DNA of 64,000 nucleotides from the NCBI RefSeq assembly GCF_034059295.1, contig NZ_CP139141.1, forward strand, positions 4,571,001 to 4,635,000, read 5' to 3'. The notes under the pieces are model-generated. The model had not been told where the DNA came from, made no database searches, and saw only the letters and a program-made list of their open reading frames with translations. Every line of letters begins with the position of its first letter. The stretch's first letter is position 1. Source of the stretch: Pseudomonas sp. HR96. Lineage in GTDB: Bacteria; Pseudomonadota; Gammaproteobacteria; Pseudomonadales; Pseudomonadaceae. Positions 51,539 through 59,853 of this stretch are shown piece by piece. The translations under genes were made by a program, and so were the position numbers.

Positions 51539-52954
51539 TCAGCGTCCGCCGCGCAACCACTGGATCAACGCGCCCGCTGCGGAGTACTGGCGCATGATGG
51601 CCTGGTAGCCCTCGAATCGGCTGGTGATCTCGTTGACCTGATTGGCGAAATGATCGCTTTCAGCGCCCAGCACATCGAGCAGGCTGCGCTTGCCCAAGTG
51701 GTACCACTGCTGATGGAACGCCAGGCGAATGGCATCCGTTTCGCCGACCAACGCCTGATACAGCTCGGCACGCTGCAGCGAAGCCTGAGCCAGCTGATGG
51801 GCCGAGCCGATATGCAGTCGCAGCTCCTCGCGCAGCTGCTCGGTCTGCTCGCGGCCCGCTTCGGCGCGTTGCAGCTGCGCACGCTCGGCGGCGCGCAAGG
51901 AGCCGCCGCGAAAGGCGCTCCAGTTGAGGGTCAGCGCGGTCTGCCACGGCTGGTCACGGCCCAGCGCGTCCTTGCCGGTATTCTTGTTGATCACCCAATC
52001 GAGCCGCGGCAACGCCGAAGCTCGCACGATGCTGGCCTGCAAGCGGGCCGCTTCGGCGCCGGCCTCGCTGCGCTGGATGCCCGGATGCCCATCGACTTGG
52101 GCCAGTAGGATGGCGAGGTCGGCCGGGGGAATATTCCAGTCACGCGTCCTCGGAATCGCCATCGGACGCTCGCCCACCAGCCTGTGCAATTGGATCTGCG
52201 CCGTCGCCGCCTGGCTCTCGGCGTTTTCCCGCGCACTTTGCGCCTGCAGCAACCGCGCCCTGGCCTGGACCAGCTCACTGGAGCGCCCGGGGTCGGCTGC
52301 CGCAATGCGTGCCAACCTGTCGACCAACTCGCTCATGCGCGCCTCGAACTGCTCTGCCAGTTCGATGATGACCCGTTGTTTGCCCAGTTCCAGCAGCGTG
52401 GTGGTGACGGCGTAGGCGCTGTCTTCCAGCTCCACCTCGATCGCGGCAGCGGCGGCCTGGGCCAGCAGTTGGCGACTGGACAGCGTATGGGCGATCCGCC
52501 CCCAGTCGTAGACCGGGGTCACCAGCTGGATGTCCAGCCCCTGGCTGGATGCGTCGCTGAACTCGCTGCCAGCCCCCCATTTCAAAGGCCTCGAGCGGGT
52601 GCCCAGATCCAGCTGCGGCAAGCGCTGGCCCCGGGCTTCGGTAACATCGCTGCTGGCAGCCTGATGCTCGGCCTGCAACCGACGTAGCTGCGGGCTGCGG
52701 TCGGCGGCCGCTTGCACGGCCTGCCAGAACAGCTGCCGCACCTCGGCTTGCGAAGGGCCCGCCTGCCCGGAGCGCCCAACGAGGGAACTTGCCCCCGGCG
52801 GCGTCAGGGCCAGCGCAGAGGCGCCGGGCAAGACTCCCGGCTCCTCGGCCAGCACTGTGCTGGCGCAAACCCAGGCCGACAGGCAGATCGCCCCCAGCCC
52901 CTTGACCCTCCCACCGCGCCGGGCCCCAACATTGAACCACCGAGCGATTTTCAT
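51539..52954 (-). CDS. TolC-family outer-membrane efflux protein of a type I secretion system
   Basis: A 471-residue protein with a signal peptide (cleaved about residue 36, ASTVLAEE). TolC-type repeats follow: FWQAVQAAADRSPQLRRLQAEHQAASSDVTEARGQRLPQLDLG, LGKQRVIIELAEQ, and a second half including GHPGIQRSEAGAEAARL and LNWSAFRGGSLRAAERAQ. It would be the outer-membrane channel for the Ig-repeat protein. It begins directly after the HlyD-type stop and is 138 bases upstream of the adhesin. Confidence 0.9.
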   Translation of the reverse strand: MKIARWFNVGARRGGRVKGLGAICLSAWVCASTVLAEEPGVLPGASALALTPPGASSLVGRSGQAGPSQAEVRQLFWQAVQAAADRSPQLRRLQAEHQAASSDVTEARGQRLPQLDLGTRSRPLKWGAGSEFSDASSQGLDIQLVTPVYDWGRIAHTLSSRQLLAQAAAAAIEVELEDSAYAVTTTLLELGKQRVIIELAEQFEARMSELVDRLARIAAADPGRSSELVQARARLLQAQSARENAESQAATAQIQLHRLVGERPMAIPRTRDWNIPPADLAILLAQVDGHPGIQRSEAGAEAARLQASIVRASALPRLDWVINKNTGKDALGRDQPWQTALTLNWSAFRGGSLRAAERAQLQRAEAGREQTEQLREELRLHIGSAHQLAQASLQRAELYQALVGETDAIRLAFHQQWYHLGKRSLLDVLGAESDHFANQVNEITSRFEGYQAIMRQYSAAGALIQWLRGGR

Positions 52955-54199
52955 CTAACGCTCCCGGAACGCTTCGCGCGCCTTGAGCACCGGCTTGAGC
53001 AGATAGTCCAGAACGGTCTTTTCGCCGGTCCGGATATCCACTGACGCGAGCATCCCGGGCAGAATCGGCAGCTGCCGTCCGCCAGCCTCCAGGGCAGCGC
53101 CATGGGTGCGCACCAGCACCCGATAATAGGTATCGTCCTGGCGCCCTGCGGCGGCCCTCTGGTCATCCTTGAGAGTGCCGGGACTGAGATGCTCGACCTG
53201 CCCTTTCAGGCCACCATAGATGGCGTAGTCGTAAGCCGTGAGCTTGACCGTGGCCGGCAGGCCTGGGCGCAGGAAGGCGACGTCGGCCGGGCGGATCCTG
53301 CCTTCCACCAGCAGTTGTTCTTCCAGCGGGATGATTTCCAGAATCGGCTCACCGGGCTGGATGACACCCCCCAGGGTGTTGAAGCGCACGTTCTTCACCG
53401 TGCCGCGTACCGGCGCCACCACCACGGTGCGCTCGACCACATCAGCGCGGCCCAGCAGGGTCTGCTCGGCCTGGCCGAGCTCAAGCTCCATGCGGCTGAG
53501 CTCGGCGTTGGCATCGCTGCGAAACCTGGTGCTGCGCTCGACGATCTGCGCGGTGATTTCATTGGCTTGACGCTGCATGCGCAAGAATTCGACCTCGGAC
53601 ATCAGGCCCTGAGCCACCAACGGCTCGGCCAGGCGATTTTCCCGCAGCGCCAACTCGTGGCTGCGCTCAAGCACGGCAATGCTGCGCGCAAGGGCCTGAC
53701 GGCGAGCTTCGAACGCCTGGGTTTCCTGAGCCACCAGCGGTGCCTGCGCGCTCACCTGGTCGTCGAAACTCAAGGGCACCGCGTAGGCTTCGGCGCGCAG
53801 CCGCGAGACGCCCGCCCGCAGGCCGAGCACCTTGGCCTGCGCCTCTCGGTAACTGGCTTGGGCGCGGGTGGCGTCGATCTTCAGCAACAACTGCCCCTTG
53901 TCGACCACCGAGCCCTCGCGGACCTCCATGGCCTCGAGAATGCCGCCCTCCAGACTCTGGATCACCTGCTCGCGGCTCAAGGAAATCACGGTACCCTCGC
54001 CCCGGGTAATCTCCTCGACCCGCGCCTGGCTGGCCCAGAGCAGCGCGCCGAGCAGCACCACCACGATCAGGTAGAGCATCCGCCGCGAACCAGGCGTGGT
54101 CTGGCCGAGCAAGGACTCCTGCATGTCGTTCAGGTAGGCCGCATCGCCCGGCAGCAGCCTGCCAGTGTCAGGCCTGCGTCGCCAGATCGCCCTCATCAT
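52955..54199 (-). CDS. HlyD-family periplasmic adaptor of a type I secretion system
   Basis: A 414-residue membrane-fusion protein. A cytoplasmic N-terminus precedes one TM helix (MLYLIVVVLLGALLWAS), then the lipoyl half-motif RGEGTVISLSREQVIQSLEGGI with VVDKGQLLLKID. A coiled-coil hairpin covers about residues 115-245, and beta-barrel segments VRGTVKNVRFNTLGGVIQPGE and DVAFLRPGLPATVKLTAYDYA follow. The ABC stop overlaps its ATG. With the ABC and TolC proteins it completes the secretion channel. Confidence 0.93.
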   Translation of the reverse strand: MMRAIWRRRPDTGRLLPGDAAYLNDMQESLLGQTTPGSRRMLYLIVVVLLGALLWASQARVEEITRGEGTVISLSREQVIQSLEGGILEAMEVREGSVVDKGQLLLKIDATRAQASYREAQAKVLGLRAGVSRLRAEAYAVPLSFDDQVSAQAPLVAQETQAFEARRQALARSIAVLERSHELALRENRLAEPLVAQGLMSEVEFLRMQRQANEITAQIVERSTRFRSDANAELSRMELELGQAEQTLLGRADVVERTVVVAPVRGTVKNVRFNTLGGVIQPGEPILEIIPLEEQLLVEGRIRPADVAFLRPGLPATVKLTAYDYAIYGGLKGQVEHLSPGTLKDDQRAAAGRQDDTYYRVLVRTHGAALEAGGRQLPILPGMLASVDIRTGEKTVLDYLLKPVLKAREAFRER

Positions 54200-56376
54200 C
54201 GGCCCGCTCCCGGCACCGTGGCAACGCTGGGCAGGCTACCCAGCACCTTATCCTTCGGGCCGTCGGCGACCACCTTGCCCTCTTCGACCACGATGATTCG
54301 CTCCACCAGGGTCAGCAGCGAGGGCCGGTGAGTGACGATTACCAGCGACTGGCCGACGGTGGCGCGCTTGAGATGTTCCAGAAACAGCGCTTCGGTCTGA
54401 CTGTCCATGGCGCTGGTGGGCTCGTCGAGCAGCAGCAGCCTGGGCCTGGCGAGCAGGCTGCGGGCCAGAGACACCAGTTGACGCTGGCCGCCGGACAAGC
54501 CTTCCCCCTGTTCCGCAATGGGCAGGTTGATGCCTTGCGGATGCCTGGCCGCGACTTGATCGAGACCTGTCAGGCGCAGCACCTGCAAGAGCTCGTCGCT
54601 GGTGGCCTGGGGACGGCCCATCAGCAGGTTTTCCCGCAATGAGCCATGAAACAGGCGCGCCTCCTGGCCCACGTAGCCCACGGCATGGCGCCAATCGGCC
54701 GGGTCGATCTGCTGGACGTCGAGGCCGTCCCCCAGCATTTGCCCGCTGACCGGCTGGTAGAGCCGCGCCATGATCTTGAGCAAGGTCGACTTGCCACTGC
54801 CGATGCGCCCCAGGATGGCCACCCGCTCGCCTGCACGAATGCTCAGGTTGACGTCCGCGAGCACCACCGGGTTGGATTGCATGGGGGGCGCCGGGTAGGC
54901 GAACCCTATGTGCCTGAGGGTCAGCTGGCCGCTCAGCCTGGGCTTGGCCAGATAGGAAGTACCAGGGTCGCGATCAGTGGGCAGGGCCATCAGCCGATTC
55001 AACGACTGCAGGGCCGCCTTGGCCTGCTGGAAGCGCACCGCCAGGCCAACCAATTGACCCAAAGGCGCCGTGGCACGCCCGGCCAGCATCACCGTGGCGA
55101 TCAGCGCGCCCATACTCAACTCGCCGGCATCGATGAGGTAGACCCCGGCGATGATCAGCGCCACCGTCTGAAACTGTTGAAAAAAAGCGAATGCACCCGT
55201 GGCCCCGCTGCTCAACTGCCTGGACTTGAGCGCAGTTGTCGAGGCCAGCGCACAAAAGTGTTCCCAGCGCCTCTGCATCGCGCCCTCCCCGCCCACCGCC
55301 TTGAGGGTTTCCAGGCCCTCGACCGCCTCGATCAGCAAGCCCTGCTTGAGCGAGGACTCGCGCAGGTTCTCCTGCATGACGCGCGCGAGGGGCCACTGAA
55401 TGATGACGCCGACGGCCAGAATCAGCGGAATCATCATCAGCGGTATCCAGCCGAGTGACCCACCGACGGCAAAGATGACGGCGACGAACATCAGCACGAA
55501 CGGTAGATCGGACAGGGTGGCGAGGGTGGCCGAAGTGGTGAATTCGCGCACCGACTCGAACTCGCGCAGCTGGTTGGCGAAGGCGCCGGAGGAGGCGGGT
55601 TTGTGCTCCAGTCGCACCGCGAGCGCCTGCTTGAACAGACGGGCGCCGAGCACCAGATCGGCTTTCTTGCCGGCGACATCCAGCAGCCAGGCCCGCAGGT
55701 AGCGGGCGATCGCCTCGAACACCATGGCCAGGGTCACCCCGATACCCAGCGACCACAGCGTCACGAAGGCCTGGTTGGGCACTACGCGGTCGTAGACGTT
55801 CATGGTGAAAAAGATGCTGGCCAGGGCCAGCACATTGATCAGCACCGCGCCGAGGGCAGCGCTGCGGTAGTAGCGGCGATAGTGCCATAGCGTGCCGAAC
55901 AGCCAATGCCCGGCCGGGGCTTGTGCCTGCTCTCCGGCGCGCGTATCGACCCCGGCAGCGGGCTTGATCAGCAGGGCATGGCCGGCGTAGAGCTGGTCCA
56001 TCTCCTGCTGGCTGAGCTCGACCGGGCTCGTACCGATCTCCGGAATGATCAGGCGATAGCGATACCGGGGCCGGTGGTCGGCGCCCAGGTCGCTGGCGCG
56101 ACCGAGCAGCACGCAGCCACCGCCCCCCTGGCGCAGTAAAAGCAGCGGCATCAACGGCTCAGGCAAGGACTGCGCAGGCCGCGCAACCAGCCCTGCGCTC
56201 AGGCCGGCGTTGGCCAGCGCGGCAATCGCCAGGCTGGCATTCCAGGCGCCAGCGACGGGCAGACCGGCGGCCAGGGCCTGGGCCGAGCTGGCCAGACCAT
56301 AGTGCTCACAGAACCAGCCGACACTGCTCAGCAGCGAGTCCTGCGGCGGCTGCAGGGCGTGGCTATTCTCGGCCAT
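54196..56376 (-). CDS. Type I secretion ABC transporter with C39-like (inactive) domain
   Basis: A 726-residue half-transporter. Residues 1-130 form a C39-peptidase-like domain in which the usual catalytic Cys and His are not recognisable (SVGWFCEHYGLASSAQALAAGLP; GGCVLLGR), as in LapB/HlyB-type systems that do not cleave a leader. Six TM helices (about 165-450) precede the ATPase: Walker A LGRIGSGKSTLLKIMARLY, signature EGLSGGQRQLVSLARSLL and Walker B RLLLLDEPTSAMD. It exports the adjacent Ig-repeat protein by context. The stop overlaps the HlyD start as ATGA. Confidence 0.93.
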   Translation of the reverse strand: MAENSHALQPPQDSLLSSVGWFCEHYGLASSAQALAAGLPVAGAWNASLAIAALANAGLSAGLVARPAQSLPEPLMPLLLLRQGGGGCVLLGRASDLGADHRPRYRYRLIIPEIGTSPVELSQQEMDQLYAGHALLIKPAAGVDTRAGEQAQAPAGHWLFGTLWHYRRYYRSAALGAVLINVLALASIFFTMNVYDRVVPNQAFVTLWSLGIGVTLAMVFEAIARYLRAWLLDVAGKKADLVLGARLFKQALAVRLEHKPASSGAFANQLREFESVREFTTSATLATLSDLPFVLMFVAVIFAVGGSLGWIPLMMIPLILAVGVIIQWPLARVMQENLRESSLKQGLLIEAVEGLETLKAVGGEGAMQRRWEHFCALASTTALKSRQLSSGATGAFAFFQQFQTVALIIAGVYLIDAGELSMGALIATVMLAGRATAPLGQLVGLAVRFQQAKAALQSLNRLMALPTDRDPGTSYLAKPRLSGQLTLRHIGFAYPAPPMQSNPVVLADVNLSIRAGERVAILGRIGSGKSTLLKIMARLYQPVSGQMLGDGLDVQQIDPADWRHAVGYVGQEARLFHGSLRENLLMGRPQATSDELLQVLRLTGLDQVAARHPQGINLPIAEQGEGLSGGQRQLVSLARSLLARPRLLLLDEPTSAMDSQTEALFLEHLKRATVGQSLVIVTHRPSLLTLVERIIVVEEGKVVADGPKDKVLGSLPSVATVPGAGR

Positions 56377-57076
56377 GGCTGGGCAACTCCCCCAACTGGC
56401 TGTTGATCCGGAAAAGCTCCAGGTCCCGGCTCAGGCCCAGCTTGCGCAAGGCCGACTGCTTCTGGCCACTGATGGTCTTGCGACTTCGCACGAACTTGGC
56501 AGCGATCTGCGACACCGACAGCCCCTCCAGGCAACAGCGCAGCACTTCCAGTTCGCGCGGTGTCAGGCTGGGATTGGAGAGCAAGGAAATTTCCGGATTG
56601 ATGCGCAGTGCAGCGTCGGCTGCCGGGTCGACTTCGCTGGCCAGCCCCTGCATCTCGGCTTGCATCGCCGGGCTCAGGTAGATGCGCTCCCGGGCCACCG
56701 TACGCACCGCCTGCGCCAGGTCATCGAGGCCCTGCGACTTGCCGATGAAGCCACGCGCGCCAGCGCGCAGGACCACCGACACAGTCGCCGGGGACTCCAT
56801 CACCGAGCAGATCAGCAGCCGCAGCTGCGGCTGACGAATCCGCAGCAGGCGGATCAGGCCCAGGCCATCGAATTCGTTGACGCCCAGGGCGTAGTCCAGC
56901 ACCAGCACATCGATGCGGTCCTGCGCCAGTTGCGCCAGTGCCTCACGGCTGGAGCCATAGGTCGCCACCACGTACAGATCACGCTCCTGCTGCAGGCGCA
57001 CCAGCAAACCCATGCGGATCAGGGCATGGTCGTCCAGTACCGCGATGCGCAGTGGATTCAACTTCGACCAGTTCAC
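56363..57076 (-). CDS. LuxR/NarL-family response regulator linked to the type I secretion genes
   Basis: A 237-residue regulator with a receiver domain (acidic Asp15/Asp16, phosphoacceptor Asp61 in VLVLDYALG) and a LuxR-type HTH (LTPRELEVLRCCLEGLSVSQIAAKF ... KTISGQKQSALRKLG), as in RcsB/BvgA-like proteins. The start is GTG at 57076 with GGAG upstream; a GTG at 57100 is possible. Its stop overlaps the ABC gene start, so it probably heads the operon and may control the adhesin. No partner kinase gene lies nearby. Confidence 0.88.
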   Translation of the reverse strand: MNWSKLNPLRIAVLDDHALIRMGLLVRLQQERDLYVVATYGSSREALAQLAQDRIDVLVLDYALGVNEFDGLGLIRLLRIRQPQLRLLICSVMESPATVSVVLRAGARGFIGKSQGLDDLAQAVRTVARERIYLSPAMQAEMQGLASEVDPAADAALRINPEISLLSNPSLTPRELEVLRCCLEGLSVSQIAAKFVRSRKTISGQKQSALRKLGLSRDLELFRINSQLGELPSHGRE

Positions 57077-57276
57077 AGCCTGCTCCGTCCCGTGGTCCAC
57101 AGGGCTGGCATCTTGCTGAATTCCGCGCGACAGGTATCTGAGAAGTGTCTGAAAAAAAGCGATCTCGCCTGGCCAGGCCAGCTCTTTGCACTCGTTTTTT
57201 CAGGGAGTGGCTGCCAAGAACATTTTGCGGACAAACCGAATGCTATAAATTCGCCCATCGACTTCGGAGACCTGCG
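57077..57276. promoter_or_regulatory. Divergent control region between the T1SS regulator and a lipoprotein gene
   Basis: 200 bases with an imperfect inverted repeat of an A-run/T-run pair (gaaaaaaagcga at 57149-57161 against tcgttttttc near 57195-57204). A small tggcca palindrome lies between them. TATAAA (57244-57249) is a possible -10 for the plus-strand lipoprotein gene, though no good -35 is evident. No gene lies inside. Confidence 0.45.
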
Positions 57277-57939
57277 ATGCGCACCGCCCTGCTGTTAGCC
57301 ACCCTGCCCTTCTTTGCCGCCTGCCAGCTGTTCACACCGGTCCCGCAGAACCCCAACGCCGGCCTGACCCGCATGCAGGGCGAACTCGGCGGCGAGAACG
57401 GCCAACTGCTGTTCCAGCCCTGCAACGAGCATCGCCGCTACGTGGTCACGGACACCGGCCACACCAGCCTGCTGCAGGAGGCAGCGACCCTGGCCAGCCG
57501 GCCAGGCAAGCTCTATGTCGACCTGCGCGGCAGTTTCAACGCCAGCAGCGGCGGCGGCACCGATGGCCAGGTCAACCTGCAGCAGGTGTATCGCCTGGCG
57601 CGCTCGGACAGCGCCTGCAGCGACCCCAACTACAAGACGCTGGTCCTTGCCGCCAATGGCCAGGCGCCGCACTGGAGCGTGCGGGTCAACGCCAAGGGTA
57701 TGGAAATCCAGCGCCCGGGGCAGCCTGACCTGGCCCTGCCAGTGCTCGAGGAAACCCTGCCAGACGGCCGCCTGAGCCTGTCCACCGAGGCCAACGACCT
57801 GCGCATCGAGCTGTGGCTGGCGCCGCAGCGCTGCGTGGACTCGGCCACCGGTACCGTGTCGTCGCTGACCGCCGAGCTGCGCATCAACGGGCAGGTCCAG
57901 CGCGGCTGCGCCTGGTTCGGCGGCGCGCGCAACGACTGA
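57277..57939 (+). CDS. COG3650-like lipoprotein of unknown function
   Basis: A 220-residue lipoprotein with signal MRTALLLATLPFFAAC (Cys16). A Cys-containing beta-rich body follows (LLFQPCNEHRRYVV, GKLYVDLRGSFNA, APQRCVDSATG, QRGCAWFGGA). It resembles META/COG3650-type periplasmic proteins; function unknown. The ATG at 57277 has GGAG upstream; the longer frame to 57145 is rejected. Confidence 0.8.
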   Translation: MRTALLLATLPFFAACQLFTPVPQNPNAGLTRMQGELGGENGQLLFQPCNEHRRYVVTDTGHTSLLQEAATLASRPGKLYVDLRGSFNASSGGGTDGQVNLQQVYRLARSDSACSDPNYKTLVLAANGQAPHWSVRVNAKGMEIQRPGQPDLALPVLEETLPDGRLSLSTEANDLRIELWLAPQRCVDSATGTVSSLTAELRINGQVQRGCAWFGGARND

Positions 57940-58044
57940 CGGCGCACATTTAGCATGACGCCTGCCCGGACTGGCAGCTTATAATTGCCGGTTCGTGTAA
58001 AGCCGCCGGGCCGTTCTCCCGTGGCCCGGATATTGGACCCTGTC

Positions 58045-59664
58045 ATGCTAAGAATCACCGAACTCAAGCTGCCCCTGGATCACTCCGACGAAGCCCTGCG
58101 CCCCGCCATCGTGCAGCGCCTGGGTATCGCCGACGATCAGTTGGTGGATTTCACCCTGTTCAAGCGCAGCTACGACGCGCGCAAGAAAAACAGCGAACTG
58201 CAATTCATCTACACCATCGACCTGAACCTCCACGACGAAGCGGCGGTGCTGCAACGCTTTGCCGGGGATCACAACGTCAATCCAGCCCCCGATGTCAGCT
58301 ACAAGGTAGTGGGCCATGCCCCCGCCGGGTTGACCGAGCGCCCGCTGGTGGTGGGCTTCGGCCCCTGCGGCATCTTCGCCGCGCTGCTGCTGGCGCAGAT
58401 GGGCTTCAAGCCGATCGTGCTGGAACGCGGCCGCGAAGTGCGCCAGCGCACCAAGGACACCTGGGGCCTGTGGCGCAAGAACGTGCTCAACCCCGAATCC
58501 AATGTGCAGTTCGGTGAGGGCGGCGCCGGAACCTTCTCCGACGGCAAGCTTTATAGCCAGATCAAGGACCCGCTGCACCATGGGCGCAAGGTGCTGCACG
58601 AGTTCGTCAAGGCCGGCGCGCCGGAGGAGATCCTGTACGTCAGCAAGCCGCACATCGGTACCTTCCGCCTGACCGGCATGGTCGAGACCATGCGCCGCGA
58701 GATCGAGGCGCTGGGCGGCGAAATCCGCTTCGAACAGAAGGTCACCGACCTGCTGGTCGAAGGCGGCCAGGTACAGGGCGTGGAACTGGCCGGCGGTGAG
58801 CGCATCGCTTCGCGCAACGTGGTCATGGCGTTAGGCCATAGTGCCCGCGACACCTTCCGCATGCTGCATGCGCGGGACGTGTTCATGGAAGCCAAACCCT
58901 TCTCGATCGGCTTTCGCATCGAGCACCCACAGTCGGTGATCGACCAGGCTCGCCTGGGCAAATACGCCGGCCACCCCAAGCTCGGCGCTGCCGATTACAA
59001 GCTGGTGCACCATGCGCAGAACGGCCGCTCGGTCTACAGCTTCTGCATGTGCCCCGGCGGCACCGTGGTCGCCGCCACTTCCGAGCCCGGACGCGTAGTC
59101 ACCAACGGCATGAGCCAGTACTCGCGCAACGAGCGCAATGCCAACTCCGGCATCGTCGTCGGCATCACCCCCGAACAGGACTACCCGGGCGGTCCGCTGG
59201 CGGGCATCGAGCTGCAGGAAGCACTGGAGTCCAAGGCCTATCTGCTCGGCGGCAGCAACTACGAGGCCCCGGCGCAGCTGGTCGGTGACTTCATCGCCGG
59301 CGTGCCCTCCACCGCACTGGGCAGTGTCGAGCCTTCCTACAAGCCGGGGGTGGCCCTGGGCGACCTGGCGCTGGCTCTGCCGGCGTTTGCCATCGAAGCC
59401 ATTCGCGAGGCGCTGCCGGCCTTCGAGAAGCAGATCAAGGGTTTCTCGCGTCATGACGCCGTGCTCACCGGTATCGAGACGCGCACCTCCTCGCCCCTGC
59501 GCCTGACCCGCGGCACCGACCTGCAGAGCCTCAACACCCGCGGCCTGTTCCCGGCCGGCGAAGGCGCGGGCTACGCCGGCGGCATTCTCTCGGCCGGCGT
59601 CGACGGCATTCGCATCGCCGAAGCGGTGGCGCGCAACATGCTCGGCCTGACCGAGCAACGCTGA
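58045..59664 (+). CDS. FAD-dependent oxidoreductase (uncharacterised, COG2509 type)
   Basis: A 539-residue flavoprotein. An N-terminal helical region (KLPLDHSDEALRPAIVQRLG; RSYDARKKNSELQFIYTID) precedes a Rossmann FAD motif (PLVVGFGPCGIFAALLLAQMGFKPIVLERG), an extended FAD-binding body, and a C-terminal GLFPAGEGAGYAGGILSAGVDG. It is of normal length for this conserved but uncharacterised family. The start at 58045 (MLRITELKLP) is the family N-terminus. Confidence 0.85.
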   Translation: MLRITELKLPLDHSDEALRPAIVQRLGIADDQLVDFTLFKRSYDARKKNSELQFIYTIDLNLHDEAAVLQRFAGDHNVNPAPDVSYKVVGHAPAGLTERPLVVGFGPCGIFAALLLAQMGFKPIVLERGREVRQRTKDTWGLWRKNVLNPESNVQFGEGGAGTFSDGKLYSQIKDPLHHGRKVLHEFVKAGAPEEILYVSKPHIGTFRLTGMVETMRREIEALGGEIRFEQKVTDLLVEGGQVQGVELAGGERIASRNVVMALGHSARDTFRMLHARDVFMEAKPFSIGFRIEHPQSVIDQARLGKYAGHPKLGAADYKLVHHAQNGRSVYSFCMCPGGTVVAATSEPGRVVTNGMSQYSRNERNANSGIVVGITPEQDYPGGPLAGIELQEALESKAYLLGGSNYEAPAQLVGDFIAGVPSTALGSVEPSYKPGVALGDLALALPAFAIEAIREALPAFEKQIKGFSRHDAVLTGIETRTSSPLRLTRGTDLQSLNTRGLFPAGEGAGYAGGILSAGVDGIRIAEAVARNMLGLTEQR

Positions 59665-59672
59665 CGACCGCT

Positions 59673-59741
59673 GGTCTTTTTAGGATTATTCCTAAAGACC
59701 GGTTCTTGCGGAGCGAGTTAAATCCCCTCGCTCCGCAAGAA
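59673..59741. other. Two consecutive hairpins after the FAD oxidoreductase gene
   Basis: The first, 59673-59700, pairs ggtcttt...aaagacc with inner tagga/tccta. The second, 59703-59741, is a perfect 15-bp stem ttcttgcggagcgag/ctcgctccgcaagaa with a 9-base loop. Neither ends in a clear T-run. They may terminate the upstream gene, or form part of the nhaA leader. Confidence 0.65.
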
Positions 59742-59756
59742 TGAACCCCTTGCTGG

Positions 59757-59825
59757 CGCCACCCTAGGTTACAAATACCAATACAAAAAATGTATCAAGC
59801 AGTGGCATGAGTCGCTAGGGTGGCT
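59757..59825 (+). promoter_or_regulatory. Structured leader immediately upstream of nhaA
   Basis: A perfect 10-bp inverted repeat gccaccctag (59758-59767) / ctagggtggc (59815-59824) closes a 47-base AT-rich region that contains an inner hairpin ataca/tgtat (59779-59793). The 3' arm ends 14 bases before the GGGAG ribosome site. This looks like a cis-regulatory RNA; see findings. Confidence 0.55.
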
Positions 59826-59853
59826 ATTTCCGCCTTCACAGGGAGTATTTCCA

